64,000 nt of DNA from Onchocerca volvulus (GCA_000499405.2 HG738139.1:2212976-2276975), one strand, 5' to 3'. Positions 1 through 13,436 are shown, counted from the first letter of the stretch. Notes: generated from the letters alone by a model not told the origin. Numbers and translations are program-made.

Positions 1-45
1 CCTTCGCTTTCAAATTGCATCAAAATATGAGATATGGCATCATAC

Positions 46-3000
46 CGGATTACTATAATATCCTTGCCGTAGCATATGTTGATTTACTGGACGACGAATA
101 TTTGGTGTTGGTTGCAAGTTGACACGCTCCATAGCATATGCGACCTGGTCCACCGAACGGCTGAAATCTCATCATTACATTCGAAAGGCTAAGTAGTTTT
201 GTAAATCATGTTATTCTTATTCCTGCTTTTTAACATTTGTCTTTTTGAGCCTTCCCTTCACATTTAATTAAAATAATTTGAAAATTTTTCAAAAATATTC
301 AAAACACACTTCTGATTCGGTAACATTGAATGACCCATTGTAACACCCACAATATCACAACCACGAGATGCATTTCCTACTATCGAAGAAGCTCTTTCCG
401 GACTGTACATGTATTCTTCAATGTCTGAAAAAAATCCGCATAATACTTTAACTGAAGATCATTTAATTTTTTAGAACTTCACTGTTTGAGAAGTACTGGA
501 CTGAGAAATTATAATGTTTCCTTTTCTTCCAAGAGAAATTATAATTTTTGATCAAAATAACAGAAAAAAAAAATTTGAAAAATAAAAAAAAAAAAACCTT
601 TTTGATACTTCGCCATTTCGCCATTTCTTGCCGAAGATGGTGATGGAGATGAGTCATCATAACCAGACTGGCATTCATGATGAGATATATTCCCATCAAG
701 ACTTCTATCATCGTAATGTCCTACAAATTAGTTATTTATAAGTAAAAAAGATATAGAATGGATGAATTAACAAGAAGTAATAAGGAATCTTTTCTTGAAT
801 CCTTAAATTCCATTTTCTTCTTGAATTCTTTTTTTCCACAATCTCAAAATAACTAATCCAAAATCAAAGAGAAATAAACATACCTCTGTTTTGAAGAAAG
901 CGATCAACGCAAAAATCTCTACGTCCGCCAAGCATCGACACACTATTTCCATTATTGTTCGTTGCGTTTGATGGATGTGGAATCTGCACTGTAGCGGAAC
1001 TAGTATTTGAATTAACTGATGTTACTGTCTGTCCACTAAAGCCATTTGAATCTGGAGATGAAGGATCGACTCTGAAATATTTATCACTAAATGTTATTTT
1101 ATTAACCAATTACATACTTCAAAATATCTTAAAATATAAATCCAGAATTACAATATCCTAAAAAATAAATAAATAAAAAATAAAAGACGGAGTAAAAAGA
1201 TAAGTTGTTTGAATCAGTATGTATTCACCTGGAAGTATACTGCATATTAACGCAAACATCAGAAGAATAAGGAGGTGTCCGTTTTGGCCGCTTCTTTTTG
1301 CCTGTGCGAATTTTCTCGCCAGGTGTATTTTCACCAACTAAAAATTAAAGTTAGGTAAACAAGAATTTTCGAGCGAATCTGTAACCAAAACAGCGAATAG
1401 CTCATGAACTAGCTTACTTTTCTCAGCAGTACGCAAACAGGCAGATAATAGCATCTGTGTCGGCGAATTGATGTGATATATTTCATCTTCACTATCATCA
1501 TTAGTCTTATCAACAATACTCCTAAAAAAAAAAAGAAAAAAAGAATCATAATATTTCTAAACTATAATCTGCACGATCTCAGACATAAAGGGAATCAAAA
1601 TCAGAGAAATATTTGAAATTTCCAAAATTCTCTATCCATAAAATATATCTTTTTATGCTAAAAATAATAATTCTTTAAAATGATATATTTGAATCATTTT
1701 AATATTTGACGAAGTGAAAAGACTGCACAGATGGCTAATCGAAGTTGCAGTTTAGTCAAATTGTAATCCAAATTAAATCATAAAAACCAAAGACTCTTAC
1801 TTCGAGGATGAAGACTGTGTTGTATCCGATGCCATACCATTACGCCGTTTTGGATAAACTTTATTCTTTTTTGCTAATTCATAAGCTTCATCACCATGAA
1901 CCGATTTGATATGCTTTCTCAATGATGACGGATCTGTGTAACTTTTTACACAGTCATTTATCATACATTGATAAGGTTTCTGGAATTATAAAGAGTCCGG
2001 AATAAAGATCAATAAACGAACCGAAAAAAAACAAAAAAAAAAAAGAAAACTAAAACTGAACCAATTTTTTGCAACTATACATATATTTGATAAGAAACAA
2101 ATTCCAACCTATGTCAATATTATATCGTCAAAAAAAGAAAAACTTTATTCACCGTATCGGAGTGTGTGCGATTCTGATGCTTTGCCCGATCGGATGCATT
2201 ACTGAAAGCTTTACCACATTCTGGAAACTCACAACGATATGGACGTTCTCCAGTATGTGTTCGCACATGTGTTTTTAAATTTTCCAATCGGCTGTATGAT
2301 TTGTCACAACCAGGATACTAGAACAAATTTTCCAATAAATACACTATTTTTGAATAAGATCTTTTTTAACATTTTGCTATGAAATTAACAGCAACTTTGA
2401 AATCCTTTTCACATATTTTCGTTTCCAAAATTGGCAATTCTGAATGGAAAACAAATAGTCTAACTAACAAATCAGGAGTAAAAAAGATTACAACTTACAT
2501 TTTGGCTCAAAGATAAAACCAACAGATATGTTGGTAAAGAAAACAATCAGTCCAGAATCTGAACGGTATGAACTGGATTGCTTCTATATATAACTGATTT
2601 CTAATCACTTTCGGAGAATAACATCTAGTAAAAATAAACATACCGTGCAAACATTAGGTTTTTCACCCGTATGACGTCTAACATGCACAACAAGCATATA
2701 TTGAGCTTTAAATGCTTCTTCTCGTTTACAGCCTTCCCATAAACATGCATAAACTTTTGTTGTCTAAAAAAACGCTACTATTCAAAACTATAAAGGCTAA
2801 AACTATCTATGCCATTTTACAATATATATACAGAATTAACATCTTCCTAATTATCTTTGCAAATTGTAACTTATCTTAAAAGCAAAAAATATTTCTGAAA
2901 TACAATTGATTTGTAACTTATTTCACATGATTTAACTGATGTACTCATAATAAATGCATTTTTTATTTTATGAAATCGAAATCTATCGTCAGTATTCTCA

Positions 3001-6000
3001 TTCTCTCACAGTTTTACAGAGAATAATTAAGTTCTAAAATATGATTTTTATCTAAGCTGCAATTAGTTTTTGAAGAGCAATTCCTTAACTGAAGAAAATA
3101 AGAAATCGGAAAAAAAAATACTTCGAAAAAACCTGTTAAATATTTTAATTTCAAAAGAGATACCTGGATATGAGTTGCAAAAACGTGATCAACTAAGAAT
3201 TTTTGGCTGGTAAACTTTTTTTTACATCCTTGCCATTCGCATCTTAAATCTTCCAAGGTTTCAATATCAACATTTTCAGCTGAATTACCCTCCGTCACAA
3301 CGAGTGGGGCGGTAGTATTACGTGCATTCGACTTCATTGGATATGAATGATTTCTGAAATTTTAAAAAGAACTACATCACTGAAATTTATATATATTTTT
3401 TAAAATGTTATTTACTATAAGATACATGAATTAAAAAAAGGTGATCAATTACAAAGAAAAATTATATCAACACATATACCAACTTTTCCTTTTGTGTAGT
3501 TGAAGATGATGGCTTTATAGTATGCCCATTAATGCTCGTTTTCTTAGGTATTTTTTGAGTATGATGCACAACACCACCGTAATTCTGAATATGAGTGGTA
3601 ATAATATGTTCGTTTTCAGCAGGTTTAACTGGTAATCTGAAAAGAAAAAAATCATCTCTTATGCCTCTAATTACTTCCAAGTTATGGAAAATTTCCGTTC
3701 AGGGAGACGAATAATATTTCAGTTTTATATCCAGATTTCAAATTAAGTAAATTACCTCCGATTAAGCATATTGGAATTTATATTTTGTAACGTGTTTTGT
3801 AACGCAGGTTTCGGTTCATTTTCCTGAAAGACGTCCTATTATGAATACGGTGTCAAAATTATAATTAAAAAATTTGTCCATATATGAACTTCATTTTAAA
3901 ACATGAAACATATTTAGTAAATTACCTGAGAAAACCATTAAATCAAGACAGAAACGTAAAATAAAACATACTAAGTTATTGGTTTTGAGTGAATGTAGAT
4001 GCTGCGCTTGTTCCATGGTATGTCGAAAATCACTGATAATTAATTGCGAATGAAACAAATTAGATTCATTTTCTGTTATTAGCGGTGCAGGTCTGATTAG
4101 CGTTGATTGCACTGAAGAGCCTGAGGAAGTCACCGATGTACCACTATCGGAAAATGTGTGCAAACTACTTATTGAACGCTCATTTTTACGCTTCCGACTA
4201 TATTCACTACCCAGCAATGAATCCAACGCTAAGTCTGAAATTTATTTCATAACTTGGAAATTACTGAAACATAAAATTTCTAGACTCATTTTAAAATAAA
4301 AAACTTTGTGTAGGATTTCCCAAAAAAAACTGTTGAGAATTCGACTTCAAGAAGAATCTTTAAAAAATATTTAAGGTGGAAAAAAGAAGTTTTTTTGTTT
4401 CTGAATAAATCAGTATTCACTTACATTCATGAAATAGACTAACACGGAATATATTATGTCCATTGAAGCAATGAAAAGACAATTCAAAAAGTGTTGTTTG
4501 GAGAAACTTCATAAGTTAAGAAAAGTTATAACTAAGCAGTTCGAATTTAACAAACTTCCAGCTAAGTCAAACAAAACAATCTAACAGAAATGAAGTCGAG
4601 ATATAACATAAATTTCTAACAGTGCTGCAAAGTATTGTATTTGCTCGTAACAGCAATAACACTTTTCTCTGCAAATTTTCAAATTATTGAATTCTTACCT
4701 TCCAAAGAAGATGAGGAAGAAATATTCGTGCTACGAATTCCAAACGGAGATAAATTAAGTGATGTACAGGACGAATAGGTTGGTGGAAGCGACTGAATTG
4801 GTGTCGCTAAATTTGTTGGTGCCATATGTGCATGCATACCCTGGCGATGATAAGCTGCCATCAATACTTCCCTGAAACAAAAAAGAAAAAATGATCAATG
4901 CTATGTAGAATTTTGAAAATAAAATTATTAAAAATCGGCAATTCCTTGCAATGTCTCATAAATAGCCCGTAATAAGCCGAAAAATTGACGATCGACTCCA
5001 TCTTTATTGCATATATGCAATTAATCTAAAATCAATCCATGGCATCGACAAATTTGGCAGCACATTTTTTTTTTTTAGTAAAATTTTTGAAAATTAAAAA
5101 ACGATAATAAACAGCATGTATGTAAGTGTAATAAACTGTGAATTTTGAACTCTCAATGAAGTATTCATTGACAACTGCATAGGAAATACTTTCTCAAATA
5201 TAATGTAAGTACCCTATGTATGAATACGAATATTCAGATCAATTTCAGCCTTTTAACAAGTTCAGATTGTCATATGTACATGAAAGAGAATTTCTTCTGT
5301 ATTTCAAAGCAGTGAACCTGGAACGGCAAAATTAGTTTTAAGTAAGCATTTGTTATAGAGGATAATACAAATCCCTCTCCTCTTCTTTTCATTTTTTCGA
5401 TATGTTTGTCCAACCATTTGTCAAGCTATTTGCATTTTTATTTTTAGGCACTGATGTTAGAGGGAAAATGAAAATACTCCTCTAATTAGAAGGATGTTTT
5501 TATATCTTCTATAACTCTTACAAATGAATTTATAATCTGTCGAAATTGCTCTCTTTTTTTTTTTTTTTTTTTTATTTTTAACACCTAAAGCTTTTAAACT
5601 CAAAAAGACATTAATCTTCAGAAGAAAAAACTTCGTTAAGGAAATACAGTGATATAGAATCTGCAATAAAAGAAAAAGAAATCTGATGCCTTCTCGAAAC
5701 CAAATAAAGATAAGTCGCAGAATCTGCCCATCTTAATTTGAATTTTCATCGTCGAATTTTCCGAAATAGGGATTCACACTAAAGTTGGCAGATTGTGCGA
5801 TATATTCTTACTACAATACATTAAGAGAGAAAATTAAACAGGCCTTCTGACATTAAACAGCAATAGCCAGAGCTTCAAATTATGATAGAAATTCCCATTT
5901 TTCCAGTTTTTCAATCAATTTTCGAGAAGCTCGCAGATCACTGCTCCCATCAATTATTTGTTTACATCCTTGTCATAGCCCATGGCCCGTTAAACAGCTG

Positions 6001-9000
6001 CGCTATGCAATTCTCGTCCTACCGAACTGTGTTTGTACTCCAACTTCCATAGGAGGCAAAAAGTTTGTCGTGTTAACAATTAATTCCCGCACATGATTGG
6101 TTTTTTCGATAATTATATTCTTAAATATGTTACTTAGAATATATTGGAACTAATTCTTTGAAGGCATTTTTAATAGGCGCCCAATATAGTGGAATTTTTT
6201 GATCAAAGAATAAAAATGATAAAACAATAATATAAAAAACATAGAAAATGATAAAATGATTTTAGCAATAAGAACTAGCAACATTCGATTGTCCAGCATT
6301 TAACACTTATTCCATTGATGACATGAAAACATGATATTATCGAGAGTGTTAATTATCAGCTAATTAATAGAAACTGCTAGAATTCTCTATTCCAACTAAC
6401 CATTTGATTAAGCATGTTAGCAACGGTTTCAAAAGAGAATTTCAGACTTTAATTTAAAAAAAAAAAAACTAAACTTATAATATCCCTCTAATTATGATAA
6501 TTGATAACATATGTAATTTGCTTTATCAGCAATAATAAGACATAAAATGGGAGATAATGATAATGGTATATTTTTCTTCGACATCTTGGTTCTTCATTGC
6601 TCTCGATATTATGGTACTTTATCATCTTCGGTACCTTGGTATTTCCTTATCCTCCTTCTTCATGATCAATTGCTTATCACACTTATCATTAACCACAAAA
6701 TTCCTCGACAATCTTTCGTCTCTTATCACAGAAATTAAAGAAAGAAGATATCTTCGATATCTTTTTACTTCCTTATCATACTCCATTAAGTTTCCTATTT
6801 TTTCCCAATGATAAATTTCATATATATAAATGGATAGATAGACATATAAATACGAATAGATTATTTAGCAGAAACTTGTTTTTTTTTTTTTTTTTTTTAA
6901 ATTTTTCACCGATTTCATCTTCATCAGCAAAATTACAGTATCTTTTGAGGATAGAATGTCAAGAAATATAATTGAAAAGGGAAAGAATAGACGATCATTC
7001 GATTATCCTAATTGCTTTTGATGATAATAATGATAAAATGATGATACGATACTTGTCCTCTGAATAATGAATGGTTAATACTTGGTTAATATCTATTCTA
7101 CTATTTGATTTTATATATGATAACGTGTCTGATAAACTTATGGAACTTTCTCTTTTTTTTTTTTTTTTTTTTTTATTTCTATTTTCTCATTTGCTTAAAT
7201 GTATTGGAAAAATTGATGGATTTTAAAGTGCCAATTTAAAAAGGCCATAAAATGGTAGAAATAGGATGAAAATGGAAATAAAATATCAAGCATGTAAGAA
7301 TGAGAAACGACTTGCGTCGCAAGGTCATCGATTGGTTCCTCAGGAGAGGAAAAGATGCGGGAAGGTGAAATAATGGCAGCATTATCGAGAAGTGCGGGAA
7401 GAAATGATGAAAATTCACTATGAAATATTCCAATTGATAATTATTTCAGAAATTTAAAAAAAAAAATATGCAAATGAGTGTCATTATTGTAATGTACCAG
7501 GTGACCTTCAATTTATTACCCGAAACCGTTTGAATATGAAATGCAACTTTAGAAGTAATCATAGAAAAGGTCATAGGTTACTTCTGCAGCCTTTTTCCTA
7601 TTTCTCGTAGCTTCAGAATTACTTTAAAGTTATCGTTTAACTGGAGAAAAGCGATATGATACTACCTCTGTTTCATTTGCTTTTAAATTTTCCGGAATAT
7701 ATCTTGTCGTAATTGTCTTCTGATATATTTTCACATCATATAAGATATTTGAATGGATTTGATGATTTTCCAAAAATCAAATTTTTTCGAATTATTTTAA
7801 AAACTGGAAGTATATGGAAATTATGTTTTTCTTGTAAAAAAGTGGAATTTTCAAAATTTCCAGAAAATCAAAGCATCCATTCATTTGCATGGAATAAATT
7901 TCGATGAATGTATCCTTTTTTTTGCAGCAAGTTTAACAATATTCATAACTCACAACATAACTGTACATATATATGATCGTTTGTCGCTTTTGGAAGGAAT
8001 AATTCTTGATCATAATTCATTCTTGATGATCATTTAATCTTTAACATTGCTTGGCTCAAAATTGCTATCATTTAATGGCCAATAAAAATGTGAAATATAG
8101 TTCAACGGACAGTTTTGTCCTTATTTTTCAAATTAAATGAAATGATCGATGTTTTAGAATATTCCCGCATTTTATTTGTACTTTGTTGCTCAAAATTAAT
8201 CTTAATTTGTAGTTTGAAATATAAACGCAACTTTTTTTAAAACTGAAGTAAGCAATCTCGACAAATTTTCTGATAAAAATTGGTGTTGAATTTTTATTAA
8301 GCGTTCGCTTAATTTTTTTCTCAAATTTTTTGGAATTCGACAAAATATAAAAGTGAAAAAAACAATTTTGAAAAAGTCTTTCTGAAAAAAAAAAAAGAAA
8401 CGCAGTAAACTTGCAAATTTACGATTTGCAATTAACTATTTGCTCATTTCTCGATCAGTCTGATTCAAATGATAGCAATATTTCATTTTTTTTTCTTTTT
8501 TTTTGTCATATAATTCAATAATTTGCATTAAAGTGAGAAACAAGAAGGGTTGGAAAGGGAAAGGAAAAAAGAGACAAATCCTATGGCCAAGGAAGAAACG
8601 GTAGAAAACACTAAAGAAAGAAGTAAGCCAAGAGAAATTCCGCCCTATTATTTTCATAAAAAACGATTTAAAAATGATGAAAGCCAAAACTAACTGTGAT
8701 AAGCCAAAATGATTTGCGCCATAGAAGAATGGATTTGGTTGCGATGCCGCTACCGCAGCTGCTGCTGCTGCTGTCGCAGGATTTCCAAATGCTGCCGTTG
8801 AATCGCCATTGAAACATTGTACGGCAGCCATTGATGATAACGGATTGTGATTGGTAGCTGCTGCGGCTGCGGCTGCGGCTGCCGCCGCAACTTCAACAGC
8901 TCCGCCAGATTTCATATTGTTTGCATGCTAAAATAAATAATATTTACGAAAATTATAAATTTAAATACGCTGGCCGTTTAAATATCAAATGCTCAAAAGT

Positions 9001-9453
9001 TGCAATTAGCCTCGTTCAAATATTCAATTCAATTGTAAGTATAAGTGTAAAATATATTTAAATATATGTATGTGTGTATTGTAATGACAAAAATTATATT
9101 TTGTGATTAACTTATGACCCGACCTATGACCTTATGGATATCGGCATTTGGATTAACTTATGACCTTAGGAATATTGGCTATTTGGATTTCAAGCCATCA
9201 TTTTATGAATTCATTCATTTATTGATTTGATCAATTCTGATTTAAATTGTTTTTAGCAAAGCATGAATAGCAAAATGACCTCACAACTGGTCAGCAGCGG
9301 TGTGAAAGAGGAGAAAGTTGGTGACGAGAAGGCTGATCCATGTGCTGAAGATGATGATGATTGTTGAGATGATGGAATCGGCAAATAATTAATACCGCTA
9401 ACAGGAAAAGGTGGAACTGTACCATATTCCAATGAAATGCTACCGACTTCCAT
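46..9453 (-). CDS. tra-1: TRA-1/GLI-family five-zinc-finger transcription factor (3' end off window)
   Basis: Exons, in transcript order: 9453-9280, 8927-8695, 4871-4699, 4234-3972, 3823-3756, 3636-3484, 3353-3164, 2763-2644, 2317-2153, 1979-1801, 1521-1418, 1337-1229, 1071-884, 720-598, 424-310, 160-46, then off the left edge (about 824 residues visible). The start is the first Met of the phase-consistent exon 1. Five C2H2 fingers span about residues 385-545: finger 1 has [10 protein letters not shown], finger 2 [19 protein letters not shown], finger 3 [11 protein letters not shown], finger 4 [17 protein letters not shown], finger 5 [17 protein letters not shown]. These signatures belong to GLI/Ci/TRA-1, a family that binds GLI-type sites in the nucleus. 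In C. elegans TRA-1 is the terminal regulator of somatic sex; that role here is inferred. Two alanine tracts lie near residues 70-120, and SRKRK near 205 could be a nuclear localisation signal. The tail is Ser/Thr/Pro-rich. The exon 6/7 join needs a weak donor (AA|GTTGGT) to keep frame. Family call is very sure; exon 1 and further 5' exons are less so. Confidence 0.92.
4872..8694 (-). other. tra-1 intron 2 (3.8 kb)
   Basis: A long intron between the polyalanine exon and the exon encoding [11 protein letters not shown]; the junction closes in phase (CA + G). It holds long poly(T) tracts, for example near 5551-5572, 6881-6898 and 7155-7174, and a degenerate repeat near 6575-6790. I found no phase-consistent exon inside it. 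Confidence 0.7.
6575..6790. repeat. Decayed short tandem repeat in tra-1 intron
   Basis: Imperfect units built around TCTTCG(A/G)(C/T)A followed by CTTGGT or ATCTTT, then TTCCTTATC, recur several times (near 6577, 6627 and 6749). Units are roughly 35-50 bp and badly diverged. An open frame across part of it is low-complexity and not supported as coding. Confidence 0.4.
9105..9190. repeat. Two-copy tandem duplication in tra-1 intron 1
   Basis: GATTAACTTATGACC is found at about 9105 and again at about 9151. Each copy is followed by a CCTTA(T/A)GGA(T/A)AT..GGC..TTTGGATT tail. The copies differ by a short indel, so this is an old duplication. No gene content. Confidence 0.55.
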
Positions 9454-12331
9454 AATAATTTCGGTTATCGTACCTTCAGTACAGTAATCAACTCAAATCA
9501 AAAAAGTGTCTCAATATAATGCGTCAATTCGATGTTTATTACTGTAATACCATAATAACTGATATTGATTCTTACAAATGTAGAAATAATTCCTGAAAAA
9601 TATACAGAAATATCGGGATGATGGAAAATGGAAAGAAAAAATTAGCGCAATATAACAATGTTCGATAGATTTAAATTTATTAGTATGAATTAAAATTTTT
9701 TCAATTAACTGATCTTTTCATGAAATTATTAGGAAGAGGAAGTTAGAGCAATGGCTATCAACATAGGAACTATTTAAATTTATCAAAAATTTCTTAATTA
9801 ATTGATTATTTCATAAAATTATTACATATTTCAAGAAAAAAATTTTGAACGTCAGCTTAAATGTCTAGAAAATTTAATGATTGTCGTTGAACATTGATAA
9901 ATATCAATAATCTTAAATAATCTTTAAAAAATTTTAGTTCGATAAAAATGACAACTTTTACAGAACTTTTGTCATTTTATACAAACTTAGAATCATTTCA
10001 TTTCTTTTCAAATTTAAGTTTCCACCTTGAACAAGCTATATCTACAGTAGTATATCAAAGAACTAGTTTTTTTTTTTTTTTTTTGTTTTCAAAACTTTTA
10101 CATAAAAATTGATCTTATTGCATCGAACATTAAGGCTTTTATGAGCAAATGTTGAATGATCTGATTTCAATGGTTATAAATGTTAGAAAAAGAAAAGAAA
10201 AACTTTTTCAAAATTTTCTTCTTTCATTTTATTCGTTTTGATCAAAATAACCCCAAAGAAAATATAATTTAGGAATATTGTAAACTAACATTTTTGGAGT
10301 ATGAAAAAGCGCAAAATTTTGGCTGTCTTTTTCATTTTGATATAATTTTTTGCGATTAAAAAATAGCTTTCTGAATAAATTTGACTTTGAAATCACTCCT
10401 TTAATTGATTTATTTTTTCTCATTCGTTTTCCAACTCAAGTTTGGCCAAACTCGGCCAATAGATAAAAGTCATAAATTTTCTTTCCTTTCTTTTTTTGTT
10501 TCTCTTGAATAAGCCGCCATTGCTAATGATTGAGATATAAATATGAAAGTTAGGAGAAAAGGATAAGAAACTGGAAAAGATGATATCATATGAATAGAAT
10601 AAATAGTACTGTTCAGGCTAGTAGTAAAATTTAGAAATGGCCAGGAAATATCTGTTTTTCTAAAAAAAAAAAAAAAAAAAACAGTCCTGAATATTTTTTC
10701 TAAAAATAGCCTCAAATATTTTCCCTTAAAATAGTCCAAACAAGAAAATCTATTATAATATTAATAAAATAATTCAATTCGATTAAACTTAATTAACCAA
10801 AAAATGCGCATATATGAATATGCAAATGAAATTTTGTTGATTAAAAAATCGGAAAAAGATATTTCTCACATTGTATAACAAATGTTGAGAATTGTTTCGA
10901 TGGGAAAAAAACATGAACGAACAACAATATTTGAAACAAAAATATTTTCTCTGCTATTGTTGCTATTGCTGTAAAGGTGAAAAAAGAAAAGATGAAAATG
11001 TTGAATTTTTAAAGCAAAAAAAAAAAGAAAAATGAAAAAAAGAAAGGAAAAAAGCACATTTTTGTTTTTTTTTAAAAATCAATTTTTGAAGTCATTTAGA
11101 AAACGAACAGAGAATATTCCGGAAAAAAAAAGGGGCGAATAATTCCGAAAAAAGCAAACGAAGAATGTGAGAAAAATCGGATACGGAATAAAAGATTGGA
11201 AAAAAAAGAAAGGTAAAGATTAAGAAATATATTGGAATTAGATTAGTGAAGTAATAATTGTGATATAGAATTGGAAATTTTGATAATTTTGTGATTATTA
11301 GCAAATTGCAATTTTTTTTCAGAAATTTATAATTCGGAAATATTAGAAGAAATAAAGTAATAAAATGGAGAAAAGAAGGGAAAAAGTTGATTTTAGAGAG
11401 TGACGATAGGTGTTAGCAATAATCAAAAGGAATAATTTTTTAAAGATGCATTCTGGCAAGAGAAGAAATTTTTTTTTTTTTTTTTTTTTACCTTCAGAAG
11501 GAAACTTTTTAATTCGTTCATTTTGCAAACGATCGATTGCTATTCAGACATTTGTTTGATCGGCACATAAATGGAAAAGAAATTATCATTTATTTGATAG
11601 ACTGTTTAATAAATGAACTTTTTTTTTTTTTTTTTTCAAGCTCAAAGAATATAATTTATTTATAAAAATGCATAATGTAACCATATTCTTTTCATTTTTT
11701 TTCATTTTTTTAAATATAAATTTTAAAAAAAGAAGGAAAGAAAGATAAAGTACAATAGCATAAAATAAAGAGAGAATAGATTATTTGAAAGTAAAAAAAA
11801 GAAATTAAATTTCTTCGATCAGAGAAATATTTGAGAAAGAATTGAAATTTATTTGATTAATTTGCTTCTTCTCTTTTCTCCTAAATATATTCGTTTATAT
11901 ATCAATAGAAAACTAATGATACTAAAATAATATTGTAATGATTGCATGTCAAAATATAATCTCCATAAATAGATATTTGTCTAAGTCTTATGATAAAGGT
12001 TTTAATAATTAAAGAAATGGATGATAATTTCAATGCAAAAATGTGACAAAAACAGAATTTCGATGATAGAGAAAAAAAAAACAATCATTTTAATAGAATG
12101 ATAATAAACGATTAAAAATTCTTTTTTGAAAGGAAAAAAAAAGTTTAGATAGAAAAGTACATAAAATCGATAAGTTTTATGCATTTTTGAAAACTTTGTC
12201 GATAATAGCAGTTCTAAATTCCTTTTTTCTGTATTCATTTTTTATCATTTTGAATTAATTTTGTTCCACTAAAGCTAATCTATTTTGAAATAGCTACAAT
12301 TTAACAGTTATTGCTGACATGGATTGATACA

Positions 12332-12375
12332 CACGTACGTAAATACATGCACGTGTAACACACGTACGTACGTAT
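12332..12375. repeat. ACGTACGT palindromic cluster
   Basis: ACACGTACGT at the left end and CACGTACGTACGT at the right end flank GCACGTGTAAC. The stretch is rich in self-complementary ACGT/CACGTG sequence. It could be an alternating-sequence microsatellite or bind bZIP/bHLH proteins; nothing here decides between them. Confidence 0.45.
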
Positions 12376-12665
12376 TCACACAAACATACCTAATCATACG
12401 TTTACAAATGGCAACAATTACGCTAAAACGCAACACGAATTGTAACATTGTGATTTTTTGATAACTGCCAACAATGACAAGTCGCAAAAACTGATTTTTA
12501 ATTTTTCTGTCTCATAAGAATTACCGTACTCTAAAATGTTATCACTAGTGATTACGGTGTAAAAGAAAAAGATAGCAGAGAGTTAGACTTTACAAATAAA
12601 GAAATATGAGAAATGCGAAATTAAAATTGAAAATTTGGAATAATGATGAGTCAGTATTGTCATAC

Positions 12666-12701
12666 CTTTAAAATATTCGGAAGGCCAACTATATTCATTC
12701 C
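12666..12701 (-). CDS. Orphan 36-nt exon candidate
   Basis: A GATTCCAG acceptor is followed by 12 sense codons (GMNIVGLPNILK) and an AAAG|GTATGA donor, phase 0 at both ends. It is the only such block in the surrounding kilobases, and its phase matches the end of the orphan exon at 22933-23061. No downstream partner in phase 0 was found before tra-1 exon 1, so it may be chance or part of a 5' untranslated exon chain. Confidence 0.2.
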
Positions 12702-12710
12702 CTGGAATCA

Positions 12711-12775
12711 ATCACGTAAAATCAGGTTAATCATGTAAAATCCGATCAATCACGTAAAATCAAATTTTACGTCAA
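12711..12775. repeat. Three 19-bp repeats with an inverted fourth
   Basis: ATCACGTAAAATC, ATCATGTAAAATC and ATCACGTAAAATC start near 12711, 12730 and 12749. The inverse (ATTTTACGTCA) follows near 12765, so the last copy can pair as a hairpin. Period about 19 bp. Confidence 0.55.
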
Positions 12776-13399
12776 TTATTGCAACTTTCTTCTGCAAGAA
12801 AATGAAAAATTGAAAAGTTATGCTTTGATTGAAATTGCCATTTGAGTGTACACATATATCCATCTACATTTATCTTTAATGAGGCCATTTCATTGATGTC
12901 TTCCGCCGATTTTTTTAATGTGACATTATTCAGTAAAAATATCAAACTTGATTGTACAACTGAATAACCTTTAAGGATTCTTCCAAAGACTAGCAATGAG
13001 TTTTATTTTTAGACACATTTTAAACTTTTAAAATGCTTTAAAAAAGAAAAGAATTAGTCTTAAATTTTAATTTAGCAAAATTTTCAGTCGAATTCTTTAG
13101 AGTTAATCATTTTTTAATCATCCGAAAAGAAAAAAATTAGAAATTTGAAGTTAAAAGGAAGAAATAGGTCTGTCAAGATAATTTAATTTCAGAAGTCTGG
13201 AAAAAAAAAAAGAATTATTAATCAGAGAAAAGGGCGGAAAGAAAAAAAAAACAAAAATTATGTTGATTTCATGCCTTCTTTCGCGAACATGAAAAGAAGA
13301 GACTGTGAAATAGCTTCGAATATATGTCTCCATTTGTCACCTCAATGTCTCCAATGTCTCCTTTTTGAGTTAAACTTTTAGAAGAGAAATTTTTTCAGG

Positions 13400-13436
13400 A
13401 AAGAGAGGGCGAGAGAGAGAGAGAAAGAAAGAAAGA
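13400..13436. repeat. GA/GAAA purine microsatellite
   Basis: AGAGAGGGCGAGAGAGAGAGAGAAAGAAA-type simple repeat. No gene content. Confidence 0.6.
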
